From: Facklamia sp050409585
GTDB lineage: Bacteria; Bacillota; Bacilli; Lactobacillales; Aerococcaceae
DNA length: 64,000 nucleotides
Assembly: GCF_050409585.1 (NCBI RefSeq)
Contig: NZ_JBNUPE010000006.1
Span: 34,186 to 98,185 of the forward strand
Reading direction: 5' to 3'
Below, piece by piece: positions 17,537-26,036 of this stretch; position 1 is the stretch's first letter; each line of letters begins with the position of its first letter. The notes beneath the pieces are model-generated. The model was given only the letters and a program-made list of their open reading frames with translations, made no database searches and had not been told where the DNA came from. The position numbers and the translations under genes are program-made.

Positions 17537-18892
17537 TTAGTAATAGTATTCATTACCTGAAGACTCAGGAGCGTAATCTACGCCTTCGTTAAAGATACCA
17601 GATGGATTCCAAAGAAGAAATTCAGTAATTCCATTTTCTTCCAAAGCAACAATTTGTTGTTGAACTTGAAGAGGTCCATATTCTTGATAGGTACCAGGTG
17701 CCAGATTCCAGTCAGTAAAGTCTTGTAACCATGGACGACTATTTGCCGCATTGGTAATATTTTTTAGGATGAGGTTTTCAGAATACATATATTGATCAAC
17801 TAAGTTATAAGGTTCTAAGTCAGGAGCCGGTATACCAAAAAATCCTAAACCCCAGTGAGAAGGGTAGATCATAGAAGAAATCGTATCGACTCTTTCAGCA
17901 ATTTGTTCAAAATTTTGACCGATTCCACGTACATCAGGAGCATCCCCAGCAATTGCAGTATATCCAAAGATATCAGCTGAAACATCTGCGCCATATGGGG
18001 CTAATTTATCATTGGCTTCTTCTAAGAAATCATTAATGGCATAAACCCTTTCTTGTCCAAATTTTTCAGGGTCATCGGTTACATAGGTTTGATAGTTACC
18101 AATATTATAATCTAGTTGATCTGAGAAAGTTTGGAAACCTTCAGGGAAACGAACATAGTCAAATTGAATATCTTTAAAACCTAATTTAGCAGCTTCGATA
18201 GCAATAGTAATGTTGTAGTCCCAAATTTCTGGAAGGAATGGATTAATAAATTTAGCACCATTACCATCCTGCCAAATTTCTCCTGTTTCACTATCTTTAA
18301 AGGAATATTCAGGTTTGGCTTCAGCCACTAGTCGATCTTTGAAAGTTACAATGCGAGCGATTGGATAAATTTGACGTTTTTCTAATTCTTTCAAAAGTTC
18401 TTTAATATCTACATTGTTATAAGAATTTTGATTAACTAAAGGATTGTCTGTTTCTAATTTTGTTTGAATAACCCCCTCGTCATCCTTAAAATCAATAACC
18501 ACTGCATTTAAGGCGGTGGTTTCAACATAATCTAATAGGTAGTTTAGTCGTTCAGGATCAGAAAAAACAGAAGGAGCAAGATAAATGCCTTTAACACCTT
18601 CTTCAGGATAGGTAATATCGATGCCTGAATCATAAAAGAGGACAGAAGGTAGTTTCTCAGGTGCGGTAAGAATAGGATTATTGTGAGGCGATAAGCCCTC
18701 ATAAGTATTATTTTCTCCTTGATTAATGCGGTTGTTGAATGCCACTACTTCTTCATCTGAATAGGCTAAGACTACTTCTGGAAGTTGGACTTTTTTGGCT
18801 TCTTTTTTATCTTCTACTTTTGGTTTACATGCTACGAGCAAAAGCATTAAAAAGGAAAGTAAAGTCAATTGTAAAATGCATTTTTTATTCAT
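17537..18892 (-). CDS. Lipoprotein with DUF4015 (putative glycoside hydrolase) domain
   Basis: This is an exported lipoprotein of 451 residues. The signal peptide ends in the lipobox LLVAC, with the lipid cysteine near residue 22. The remainder matches the DUF4015 putative glycoside-hydrolase family, a TIM-barrel: VKGIYLAPS, NAVVIDFKDDEG, YPIARIVTFKD, GFKDIQFDYVRFPEG and the C-terminal FLLWNPSG. Conserved acids in VIDFKDDEG and FDYVRFPEG are catalytic candidates. The substrate is unknown, probably a cell-wall or surface glycan. It is the second gene of a two-lipoprotein unit, 19 bp after the first. Confidence 0.88.
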   Translation of the reverse strand: MNKKCILQLTLLSFLMLLLVACKPKVEDKKEAKKVQLPEVVLAYSDEEVVAFNNRINQGENNTYEGLSPHNNPILTAPEKLPSVLFYDSGIDITYPEEGVKGIYLAPSVFSDPERLNYLLDYVETTALNAVVIDFKDDEGVIQTKLETDNPLVNQNSYNNVDIKELLKELEKRQIYPIARIVTFKDRLVAEAKPEYSFKDSETGEIWQDGNGAKFINPFLPEIWDYNITIAIEAAKLGFKDIQFDYVRFPEGFQTFSDQLDYNIGNYQTYVTDDPEKFGQERVYAINDFLEEANDKLAPYGADVSADIFGYTAIAGDAPDVRGIGQNFEQIAERVDTISSMIYPSHWGLGFFGIPAPDLEPYNLVDQYMYSENLILKNITNAANSRPWLQDFTDWNLAPGTYQEYGPLQVQQQIVALEENGITEFLLWNPSGIFNEGVDYAPESSGNEYYY

Positions 18893-18911
18893 TTAAATCA
18901 CCGCTTTCTAA

Positions 18912-19544
18912 TTATTTGCCTGTAAGATTAACAAGGTAGACTTTTAAATTAACTAAGAGTGTATTTAAAGGTTCAAAGTATTCGAGAATTTGATCTAAGT
19001 TCATATTATTTTCCGTATATAAAAGATTAACATTATCAAAAACAGCGAAGAAACTCTCATGATCAATTTCTTCACTAGTGATAGATTGATAAGACTGATC
19101 TTCTATTTCAATGTTTTCAAGATAATTAGAAATATAGATATCTGTTTTATCACATAGATTGGTCGTATATTCAATAACTTTTGTTATTTGATCTTTGGGA
19201 AGTTGATCGTTTTCTGGTATGTCTTTAAGCTCTTGGCATAATTCAAGTAATTGCTGACGGCTTTCTTCCATTTCAGCTAATAAATCTTTGCGCTTTGCGA
19301 TGTTTTTGTTAAGAGGATTATCACTCTGTCCAAAGCCGGATAAATCTTCACTTAAATTAATGGTCGCTTCAAAATCTTGTTGAAGATCCAATTCACGGTT
19401 TTGAATTTCACTAATATTTCCAATAATTAGAGTAACATTGTCTTGGATGAGACCAACAGTTCGTTTAGCTCTTTCTAATGAGTTTCCACAAGCAATAATG
19501 AGAATAGATAGGCTTAGGAGGATTAATATTTTTTTTGTTTTCAT
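18912..19544 (-). CDS. Small lipoprotein of unknown function
   Basis: A lipoprotein signal (MKTKKILILLSLSILIIAC) is followed by about 190 residues that are largely helical, with several predicted coiled-coil stretches. I recognise no family. The ATG follows AAGGAGAAAC. It lies immediately upstream of the DUF4015 lipoprotein and probably shares its transcript, which suggests a joint role at the cell surface. That role is inference. Confidence 0.78.
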   Translation of the reverse strand: MKTKKILILLSLSILIIACGNSLERAKRTVGLIQDNVTLIIGNISEIQNRELDLQQDFEATINLSEDLSGFGQSDNPLNKNIAKRKDLLAEMEESRQQLLELCQELKDIPENDQLPKDQITKVIEYTTNLCDKTDIYISNYLENIEIEDQSYQSITSEEIDHESFFAVFDNVNLLYTENNMNLDQILEYFEPLNTLLVNLKVYLVNLTGK

Positions 19545-19580
19545 CGTTTCTCCTTGTCATTCATTTATAGTTTATCTAAA

Positions 19581-19610
19581 TTGAACTTTTTAATACATCT
19601 AGTATATAAT
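19581..19610 (+). promoter_or_regulatory. Promoter of the lspA operon
   Basis: TTGAAC and a perfect TATAAT (19605-19610) are 18 bp apart, about 60 bp before the ribosome site AAGGAGG. Confidence 0.65.
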
Positions 19611-19672
19611 AATAGGTATTGTAAACACAAATATTATAACAAATTAGAATTAATTTGGACAAGGAGGATTAA

Positions 19673-20131
19673 ATGACGACCACTTTTATCATAACGGCTA
19701 TAATCGTAATACTGGATCAAGCTTTAAAAATATGGACCCAAAATCATTTAACGCTAAATCAAACGCTAGAAATTATTCCTGATTTTTTTCAGTTAAACTA
19801 TATTCATAATACAGGAGCGGGTTGGGGCTTATTTGCCGGCCAACGTTTTTTCTTAATAGGGGTAACTTTTTTAGTGATTTTCTATTTAGTTTATTTAATT
19901 TGGAAAAATCGCTACCATAGCCCTTGGACTAAACTTGCTTATGCACTTTTATTAGGAGGGGCAGTTGGCAACTTAATTGATCGTTTAGTGAGAGGCTATG
20001 TAGTAGATATGTTACAGATTCGTCTGTTTGATTTTCCAATTTTTAATTTGGCAGATGTGGCGCTTACTCTAGGCGTTATTTTATTGATTATAATGGTTAT
20101 ATGGACCGAAGAAGGAAGTGATTTAATTTGA
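19673..20131 (+). CDS. lspA: Lipoprotein signal peptidase (signal peptidase II)
   Basis: LspA is the membrane aspartyl protease that cuts prolipoprotein signal peptides, so it serves the lipoproteins encoded next to it among others. It has 152 residues and four hydrophobic segments. The catalytic aspartates are in GNLIDR (Asp103) and FNLADVA (Asp128). The start follows AAGGAGG. The stop overlaps the TTG start of the pseudouridine synthase by four bases, the common lspA-rluD arrangement of Firmicutes. Confidence 0.96.
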   Translation: MTTTFIITAIIVILDQALKIWTQNHLTLNQTLEIIPDFFQLNYIHNTGAGWGLFAGQRFFLIGVTFLVIFYLVYLIWKNRYHSPWTKLAYALLLGGAVGNLIDRLVRGYVVDMLQIRLFDFPIFNLADVALTLGVILLIIMVIWTEEGSDLI

Positions 20132-21066
20132 CAGAAGCATTAAAGCTCTCTAATAATGAAGCAGATCAAGACCGTTTAGATAAAGTTTTGACTAATTATT
20201 ATCCAAATTTTAGTAGATCGCAATTACAAAAATTAATTAAAGAAAAAAGAGTAAAAGTTAACAATCAATTTTTAAAAGCTAACGCCATTTTAAAAGGGGA
20301 TGAGATGATTACGATTGATTTTCCTGAAAAAGAAGCCAGCCCTGAAGAATTCGAGTTGATTGCTGAAGTGATGGAGTTAGAGATTATCTTTGAAGATGAC
20401 AGTTTTTTGCTTGTTAATAAACCAGCTGGGATGGTTGTCCATCCTGCTAAAGGACACACTAACGGAACTCTAGTGAATGGCCTCTATCATTATTTAGGAA
20501 AAGCGCTATCCCAAGGCTTTCAATCTTACCGACCAGGAATTGTTCATCGAATTGATAAAGATACCTCTGGTTTATTAGTAGTAGCAAAAAATGATCAAGC
20601 CCATCGTCACTTAAGTCAACAATTGGTGGATCACACCATGGGGAGGACTTATGTCGCTTTAGTTAATGGGCAAGTTGAAAGCGACTCCGGACATATTGAA
20701 ATGCCTGTTAAACGTGACCCATCCAATCGCTTAAGATGGCATGTGGATCCCTCGGGTAAAGAAGCTATTACTGATTTTCAAGTGCTGGAACGTTTTCAAT
20801 ACGCCACATTAATGCAATTAAAGTTACAGACTGGTCGGACTCACCAAATTCGCATCCATATGGAAGCTATAGGTCATCCAATTATAGCCGATCCACTTTA
20901 TCGCAGAAATCTTCAAAATTTACCGGGGGAATTAGCTAATCAAAAAGACGGGCAACTATTACATGCAAAGGCCATTGATTTATTACATCCTGTTACAGAT
21001 GAGCCCTTACATTTTGAATGTCCATTGCCCTTAAAGATGCAAAAAATTATAAATAGTCTAAAATAG
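20128..21066 (+). CDS. RluD-family pseudouridine synthase (YlyB type)
   Basis: This enzyme isomerises uridines in RNA, probably 23S rRNA. It has 312 residues. An N-terminal S4 RNA-binding domain (about 14-80, RLDKVLTNYYPNFSRSQLQ) precedes the catalytic domain, which contains HRIDKDTSGLLVVAK with the catalytic Asp and GRTHQIRIHMEAIGHPI. The start is TTG, overlapping the lspA stop (TTGA) with AAGGAAG upstream. The exact rRNA target cannot be told from sequence. Confidence 0.93.
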   Translation: MTEALKLSNNEADQDRLDKVLTNYYPNFSRSQLQKLIKEKRVKVNNQFLKANAILKGDEMITIDFPEKEASPEEFELIAEVMELEIIFEDDSFLLVNKPAGMVVHPAKGHTNGTLVNGLYHYLGKALSQGFQSYRPGIVHRIDKDTSGLLVVAKNDQAHRHLSQQLVDHTMGRTYVALVNGQVESDSGHIEMPVKRDPSNRLRWHVDPSGKEAITDFQVLERFQYATLMQLKLQTGRTHQIRIHMEAIGHPIIADPLYRRNLQNLPGELANQKDGQLLHAKAIDLLHPVTDEPLHFECPLPLKMQKIINSLK

Positions 21067-21088
21067 TTAGAAAAGGAGGGAAGTAGAG

Positions 21089-21817
21089 ATGTCTGAGACT
21101 AATCAAAAGATTTTAGCTAAGATCCGAAATTTATTGACTTTAGCTGAAGATGGCGGAAATGATGAAGAGAGCCAAACTGCTTTGCTGATGGCTCAAAAAC
21201 TGATGTTAAAACATAAAATCTCTCAGCAAGAAGTTTCTGATAAAAAAAGTCCAGAAATCATTTTACGCTCCTTATCAGTCTATAAACGCTTGTATTGGTG
21301 GGAAAAAGTTTTAGTTAGGATTATCGCCGATAATTTTCGTTGCATGTTTTATATCCAAAGTAACCGATTACCTCATCAGCATTCGGTTCAACGCAAAATT
21401 GTTTTAATGGGTTTTCCAGAAGATGTGGATCTTGCTTTTCAAATGTTTAATTTAGCAGCGGATACAATGAAGTATTATTCTAAAATTCATCTAGCTGAAT
21501 TAAGTGAAGAAGATTTAAGCAGCAATCCTCTATCTCAGTTGAGAAAATCCTATTATCAAGGATTTATGGACGGACTTAAGGAAAAGTTTGATATCCAACG
21601 TCAAGCCATGATGAATGAAAATGAAAAGTATGCCCTGATTATTCAAACGCCAGAAGCTGTCAAAGAAAAATTTAACCGAGAAATAACGGGTTCACTCACA
21701 TTTAATCAACCTTCCTTTTCGCGATCTAACCATGCCTATCAAGACGGCTTTCAAAAAGGAAAAAATGTCAATCTCACCCAAGCTCAGATAAATCACCAAG
21801 CAGAGTCCAATCATTAA
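21089..21817 (+). CDS. DUF2786 domain protein
   Basis: Residues 5-50 match DUF2786 (ILAKIRNLLTLAED, then SQTALLMAQKLMLKH). The rest is a helical region seen in the same family, with a Cys/His-poor core. The protein has 242 residues, no signal peptide and no membrane span. The family is widespread in Firmicutes and some phages, without a known function. It follows the pseudouridine synthase by 22 bp with a good ribosome site (AAGGAGGG) and is likely the last gene of the lspA operon. Confidence 0.85.
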   Translation: MSETNQKILAKIRNLLTLAEDGGNDEESQTALLMAQKLMLKHKISQQEVSDKKSPEIILRSLSVYKRLYWWEKVLVRIIADNFRCMFYIQSNRLPHQHSVQRKIVLMGFPEDVDLAFQMFNLAADTMKYYSKIHLAELSEEDLSSNPLSQLRKSYYQGFMDGLKEKFDIQRQAMMNENEKYALIIQTPEAVKEKFNREITGSLTFNQPSFSRSNHAYQDGFQKGKNVNLTQAQINHQAESNH

Positions 21818-21899
21818 AACAATTTTATAATTGGATATTTACTATGATTGAAGCCAATCGGCGTCTCTTAGCCAAATGATTAATTGTAGAATGGATCTT

Positions 21900-22693
21900 T
21901 TTATATGAGCAAGTCAAATTCCGACGATTTATTCTGCTTTAAAAATTGGAGATTCGGTTTTAATTGATGATGGGGTAATTACTACAAAAGTGAGTAAAGC
22001 AAATGATAAGTATGCTGTATTAGGGATAAAAAAGTAAAGAGAAGATCCAAGCGCCAAAAAGCTGAAAAAGGGACTTCACTTTCCTCAAACAATTTTTGAA
22101 ACAGATATTTTAAATTAAAAAGACAAGCAAGGTATCGCTTTTGCTTGTCAATGTGCCGATGTAATTGCTTGCCCATGCATTAGAACTGCTCAGGATATTA
22201 AAGAAATTCAAAAACAACTTCAAATTGAATTAGGTAAGGCTGCGAGTTATATGCCAATTATGGTTAAAATAGAAACCGTCCAAGCCATTACGAAGCTAGC
22301 TGAAATTATCTTACAACTGCGAGCTAGCAGCCTTTCGCTTTAATGATCGCGCGTGGCGATTTAGCTGTTGAAAGAGTTTATATTCGCTTAGCCGAACTTC
22401 CACAGCCAATCATGTGGATGGCTGAAGCAGCTGATGCCCCCGTCGTTTGGGGCACAGAAGTCTTCGATAAATTAATTAAAACCGGTGTGCCGAGTCGCTC
22501 TGAAGTAACAGATGTTACTGAGGGAGCTCGCTCAGATTGTGTCATGATAAACAAAGGCGATTATGCAGTGGCAACGATTAAAATGCTTGATCCTATCTTT
22601 AAAAGAATGCAAGGTCGCCTCGACCAAAAGACACCACAACTTAGCGTTCTAAATCGTGCAAATCTAGGGTCTACTCCTCCTCTTGACAAGTAA
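21900..22693 (+). pseudogene. Pyruvate-kinase-like protein, decayed remnant
   Basis: Successive pieces match the pyruvate-kinase barrel in order but in different frames. GDSVLIDDGVITTKV lies near 21950. Near 22120-22300 there is ADVIACPCIRTAQDIKEIQ and a VKIETVQAI segment. From 22330 there is PFALMIARGDLAVE, then SRSEVTDVTEGARSDCVMINKG. Wording such as MIARGDLAVER and CVMINKG matches the divergent pyruvate-kinase-like family, not the glycolytic enzyme. At least two stops and one frameshift (near 22335) interrupt it, and the N-terminal third is missing or unrecognisable. The 3' end overlaps nth on the other strand. Confidence 0.78.
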
Positions 22694-23300
22694 AGAGTTG
22701 AGGATAGTTATGGCACTCTGGATTGCGCGGATGACAAATTCTCCTACCGAATAGGATTAAAGATTGATGGGCTTGAGTCCATTGGTCTTTATCCAAGACC
22801 TCCATTACACGATTTTCAACTTGACGAACACTCGCACCAGGATCAACAATCTGATGATGGAGGCAGATACGATGGATATGCGTATCCACTGCAAAGGCAG
22901 GAATTCCAAAGCCGACACTCAAGACCACGTTGGTTGTTTTACGACCAACTCCGGCCAGGGCTTCAAGATCTTTACGATTACCAGGAATTTCACCTTGATG
23001 GCGTTCCATTAATTGATTGGCACATTTGTGGAGATAATTTGCCTTGTTGCGATACAAGCCGATTGTTTTTAAATAAGGCATTATCTCTTGCGGGCTCGCT
23101 TTTGCAAGTTCTTTAGGACTAGGGTAGGCGGCAAATAAGGCAGGCGTCACTTTATTAACCGCTACATCGGTTGTTTGAGCACTCAATAATACAGCTACTA
23201 ATAATTGATAGCGGTTTGAGAAATTTAATTCTGCTTTAGCATCTGGAAATAGAGCAATGATTTCTTCTAATACATGACGTGCACAGTGGTTAGTTAGCAT
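22671..23300 (-). CDS. nth: Endonuclease III (base-excision DNA glycosylase/AP lyase)
   Basis: Nth removes oxidised pyrimidines and nicks abasic sites. It has 209 residues, the standard size. The helix-hairpin-helix is LEALAGVGRKTTNVVL with the catalytic Lys, and AVDTHIHRI has the catalytic Asp. The C-terminal iron-sulfur loop is odd. The family pattern is C-x6-C-x2-C-x5-C, but here it reads Cys189, Cys196, Tyr199, Cys205: the third ligand codon is TAT where TGT is expected. A GAAAGGG ribosome site precedes the ATG. The reading frame is otherwise intact. Confidence 0.93.
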   Translation of the reverse strand: MLTNHCARHVLEEIIALFPDAKAELNFSNRYQLLVAVLLSAQTTDVAVNKVTPALFAAYPSPKELAKASPQEIMPYLKTIGLYRNKANYLHKCANQLMERHQGEIPGNRKDLEALAGVGRKTTNVVLSVGFGIPAFAVDTHIHRICLHHQIVDPGASVRQVENRVMEVLDKDQWTQAHQSLILFGRRICHPRNPECHNYPQLFTCQEEE

Positions 23301-23406
23301 AATAAAACCCTTTCTAAAAATTAATCAATTATCAGTCTTTAATGACTATCATAAGTAATCTCTATCAATTTCTCAAATATTTTTTTACAGATAAAAAGAT
23401 AGTCAT

Positions 23407-23454
23407 CCACAAGATTTTGTGTTAGTATTAAAAAAACGACACTACATCTTGTGT
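23407..23454 (+). promoter_or_regulatory. Two NrdR-like boxes flanking an extended -10
   Basis: CCACAAGATTTTGTGT (23407-23422) and ACACTACATCTTGTGT (23439-23454) each resemble the 16-bp NrdR box. Their centres are 32 bp apart, three helical turns, the spacing typical of NrdR operators. TGTTAGTAT between them (23420-23428) looks like an extended -10 element. Confidence 0.72.
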
Positions 23455-23478
23455 TATTTTTTAATTTAGGAGGAAACC

Positions 23479-24156
23479 ATGGCTATGATAGTTATTGGAG
23501 GAATGATTGGAGCTGGCAAAACAAGCTTAGCGACTTTTTTAGGTAAGGCCTTAAAGAGCCAGGTGTATTACGAAAATGTAGATGATAATCATATCTTACC
23601 CTTATACTACACCGCAAGTGAAGAAGAACAAGAAAGAAAAAGGTATCCATTTTTATTACAATTAGACTTTTTGTCCAGTCGTTATCGTGATATCAAGAAA
23701 GCTTTTTATCACCCACATAATATAATAGATCGTTCCATTTATGAAGATTGGTATTTTGCCAAGGTCAACCATCAAGCGGGTAAAATTTCGGACGAAGAAT
23801 TTATTATTTATGAGAAATTATTAGACAATATGATGGAAGAATTAGAAGATTTACCCAAAAAAGCACCCGATCTGATGGTTTATTTACATGGATCTTTTGA
23901 AAGCATTTTAAAAAGAATCAATCAAAGAGGTCGCGATTTTGAACAAGACCCTGAATTAATCGAGTATTATTATCGTCTATGGCAAGGTTATGATGATTGG
24001 GTAGATAACCATTATCATGCTTCCCAAGTTTTAAAGATATCGATTGATGAATTGGATGTCTTAAATAATCCTGCTGATGCAAAAAAAGTGATACAAATGG
24101 TTATTGTTAAACTAGAAGAGCTAGGGGTTCCTGCCGATGGATATGGACAAGATTAA
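23479..24156 (+). CDS. Deoxynucleoside kinase (dAK/dGK family)
   Basis: This enzyme phosphorylates deoxynucleosides for salvage into dNTPs. It has 225 residues. The P-loop is GGMIGAGKTSLA at the N-terminus. DRSIYEDWYFAK is the DRS substrate-site motif, and QRGRDFEQ is the lid arginine segment. These fit the Lactobacillales deoxyadenosine/deoxyguanosine kinase family, but base specificity cannot be told. The ATG follows TTAGGAGG. The 3' end overlaps the HD-hydrolase gene by 20 bp, implying one transcript. Paired NrdR-like boxes upstream suggest control with ribonucleotide reductase. Confidence 0.92.
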   Translation: MAMIVIGGMIGAGKTSLATFLGKALKSQVYYENVDDNHILPLYYTASEEEQERKRYPFLLQLDFLSSRYRDIKKAFYHPHNIIDRSIYEDWYFAKVNHQAGKISDEEFIIYEKLLDNMMEELEDLPKKAPDLMVYLHGSFESILKRINQRGRDFEQDPELIEYYYRLWQGYDDWVDNHYHASQVLKISIDELDVLNNPADAKKVIQMVIVKLEELGVPADGYGQD

Positions 24157-24799
24157 AGACTTTAGCAAAACTTATTTAAGACAAGAAAAAAGTGGGCATG
24201 ATTGGTTACATATCCAACGGGTGGTTGCCAATTGTGAGCAAATAATCAAACATATACAAGAGCCTATTAATGTTGATGTTGTTTTGGCAGCTGCTTATAC
24301 CCATGATTTATTAGATGAAAAAATAAAAGTTGATTACCTCCTTACGGAAAAAGATGTAAGACATATACTTAAAGAAGCCCAAATGTCTCTGGAAGAAATA
24401 GAGCAAGTCTTACGTATTATAAAAAACCTCTCTTTTGCTGCCAATTTAATAGAAAAACAACACTTAACATTGGAAGGCCAAATTGTTCAAGATGCCGATC
24501 GCCTAGATGCAATCGGTGCGATTGGTATTGCTAGAACTTTCTACTACGGAGGTAGCAAGGGGCATAGTCTTTATGATCCGAAAGCTGTTCATACTTCGGC
24601 ACAAGCTGTATGCTCCAAAGAAACTTATCGTCAAGTAAGAAACGTACGCCAACATTTTGATGATAAGTTATTAAAGCTCAAAAATTTAATGAATACTAAA
24701 GCTGGGCAGGAAATGGCTAAAAATCGTCATCAGTTAATGATTGACTTTCTACAAGCTTTTGATCAAGAAACCCTCTCAAATACCAATCAATTGAGTTAA
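24137..24799 (+). CDS. HD-domain phosphohydrolase (YedJ-like)
   Basis: A metal-dependent HD-superfamily phosphohydrolase of 220 residues. The ligand motifs are HDWLHIQRV, the AYTHDLLD HD pair, and the VQDADRLDAIGAIGIAR signature of the YedJ group. The start is one of two closely spaced ATGs (24137 or 24143) inside the end of the kinase gene, with TAGGGG upstream. Coupling to a deoxynucleoside kinase hints at nucleotide clean-up, but the substrate is unknown. Confidence 0.87.
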   Translation: MDMDKIKDFSKTYLRQEKSGHDWLHIQRVVANCEQIIKHIQEPINVDVVLAAAYTHDLLDEKIKVDYLLTEKDVRHILKEAQMSLEEIEQVLRIIKNLSFAANLIEKQHLTLEGQIVQDADRLDAIGAIGIARTFYYGGSKGHSLYDPKAVHTSAQAVCSKETYRQVRNVRQHFDDKLLKLKNLMNTKAGQEMAKNRHQLMIDFLQAFDQETLSNTNQLS

Positions 24800-24833
24800 A
24801 TGGCCTGGGCAGTTGACTATAAAGTTTTCAAGA

Positions 24834-24862
24834 TTGAAATAATTCTATAAGCTTGTTATACT
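24834..24862 (+). promoter_or_regulatory. Promoter of the transaldolase gene
   Basis: TTGAAA (24834-24839) and TATACT (24857-24862) are 17 bp apart, about 35 bp before the ATG. Confidence 0.72.
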
Positions 24863-24897
24863 CAAAGAAGTAAACGAATACAATTAGGAGGCCCTAT

Positions 24898-25554
24898 ATG
24901 AAATTCTTTTTAGATACTGCAAATGTTGAAGAAATTAAGCGCATCAACGACCTAGGTTTGGTGGATGGCATTACTACCAATCCTACATTAATTTCTAGAG
25001 AGGGAAAAGATTTTGAAACAGTTATCAAAGAGATTTGTTCAATTGTTGATGGACCTGTTTCGGCTGAAGTCATTGCCTTAGATTATGAAGGCATGGTTAA
25101 AGAAGCTAGACAAGTTGCCCAATGGGCAGATAATATCGTGGTTAAAATTCCGATGACTGAAGCAGGCTTAAAAGCTGTTAATACATTGTCTAAAGAAGGA
25201 ATTAAGACTAACGTCACACTTATTTTCTCAGTGGCTCAAGGCCTTTTAGCGGCTAAGGCAGGTGCCACATATATATCTCCATTTATTGGACGAATCGATG
25301 ATATGGGAGAAGATGGTATGGAATTGATTGCTGACTTACGCTTAGTTTTAGATAACTATGCATTAGACGCTGAAATTATTGCTGCTTCCATTCGTCATAT
25401 TGGACATTTTGAAGCCACAGCTGTTGCAGGAGCAGATATTGCAACGGTACCCGGCAGTCTATTCCCTAAATTATGGTCTCATCCATTAACTGACAAAGGA
25501 ATTGCTGGCTTCTTAAAAGACTGGGAAGCTTTTCAGCATAAACAATCTAAATAA
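24898..25554 (+). CDS. Transaldolase (small TalC/FSA-type)
   Basis: This enzyme moves dihydroxyacetone units between sugar phosphates in the pentose phosphate pathway. It has 218 residues, the size of the decameric small family. The Schiff-base lysine is in VVKIPMT (Lys83). DGITTNPTLI is the N-terminal signature. The residue that separates the two activities is Glu57 in VSAEVIA, with AASIRH later in the chain, favouring transaldolase over fructose-6-phosphate aldolase, which has Gln. It has its own promoter, an AGGAGG site and a terminator. Confidence 0.92.
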   Translation: MKFFLDTANVEEIKRINDLGLVDGITTNPTLISREGKDFETVIKEICSIVDGPVSAEVIALDYEGMVKEARQVAQWADNIVVKIPMTEAGLKAVNTLSKEGIKTNVTLIFSVAQGLLAAKAGATYISPFIGRIDDMGEDGMELIADLRLVLDNYALDAEIIAASIRHIGHFEATAVAGADIATVPGSLFPKLWSHPLTDKGIAGFLKDWEAFQHKQSK

Positions 25555-25558
25555 AAAG

Positions 25559-25587
25559 AAAAAGGATCTAGCTTTTAGATCCTTTTT
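25559..25587. terminator. Bidirectional terminator after the transaldolase gene
   Basis: AAAAAGGATCTA pairs with TAGATCCTTTTT. It serves both the transaldolase and the converging DUF1294 gene. Confidence 0.9.
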
Positions 25588-25599
25588 AATTAATTATTT

Positions 25600-25881
25600 T
25601 TAAAAATTTAGACCAGTCAGATAACCCACAAAGGCCACAATCATTAAGCAGGATAATCGGGCAGTTGCTAAAAATATCCCTTTACGGCTCTTATGACGGC
25701 AAAGATAGATAGCTAGTAGACCACCTAAGCCCCCTAAACAAAAGGTGGCTATTAATAAGCTTTTTTCTGAAATACGCCAAAGCTGATGTTTGGCTTTATA
25801 TTTATCAACAGCATAGAGTGAAAAAACAAAAATATTCCAAAGACCAAGCAGTCCTATGACAAAGTAAATATAAGTCGGCAT
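25600..25881 (-). CDS. DUF1294 small membrane protein
   Basis: A 93-residue protein with three hydrophobic spans. The DUF1294 pattern is clear: N-terminal NIFVFSLYAVDKYKA, then WRISEKSLL, GGLGGLLAI and a C-terminal RHKSRKGIF. The function of the family is unknown. The start follows AAAGGTG on the minus strand. It is monocistronic. Confidence 0.85.
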   Translation of the reverse strand: MPTYIYFVIGLLGLWNIFVFSLYAVDKYKAKHQLWRISEKSLLIATFCLGGLGGLLAIYLCRHKSRKGIFLATARLSCLMIVAFVGYLTGLNF

Positions 25882-26036
25882 AAGTCACCTTTCTATTAAT
25901 AAGTTAATATTATTATAACGCTAAACGGGCTAAATAGAGCGATGGTTCTTGCAAAATAAACTTTAAGCAAAACATTTTTCTAAAGACAAGTAAATGAGTT
26001 ATAATGGTTATAACAAAATGACAGAGGAGAATGTAT

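Noticed and set aside
22764..23116. Two plus-strand frames opposite nth
   Set aside because: They are antisense to a well-supported gene, with no start signals.
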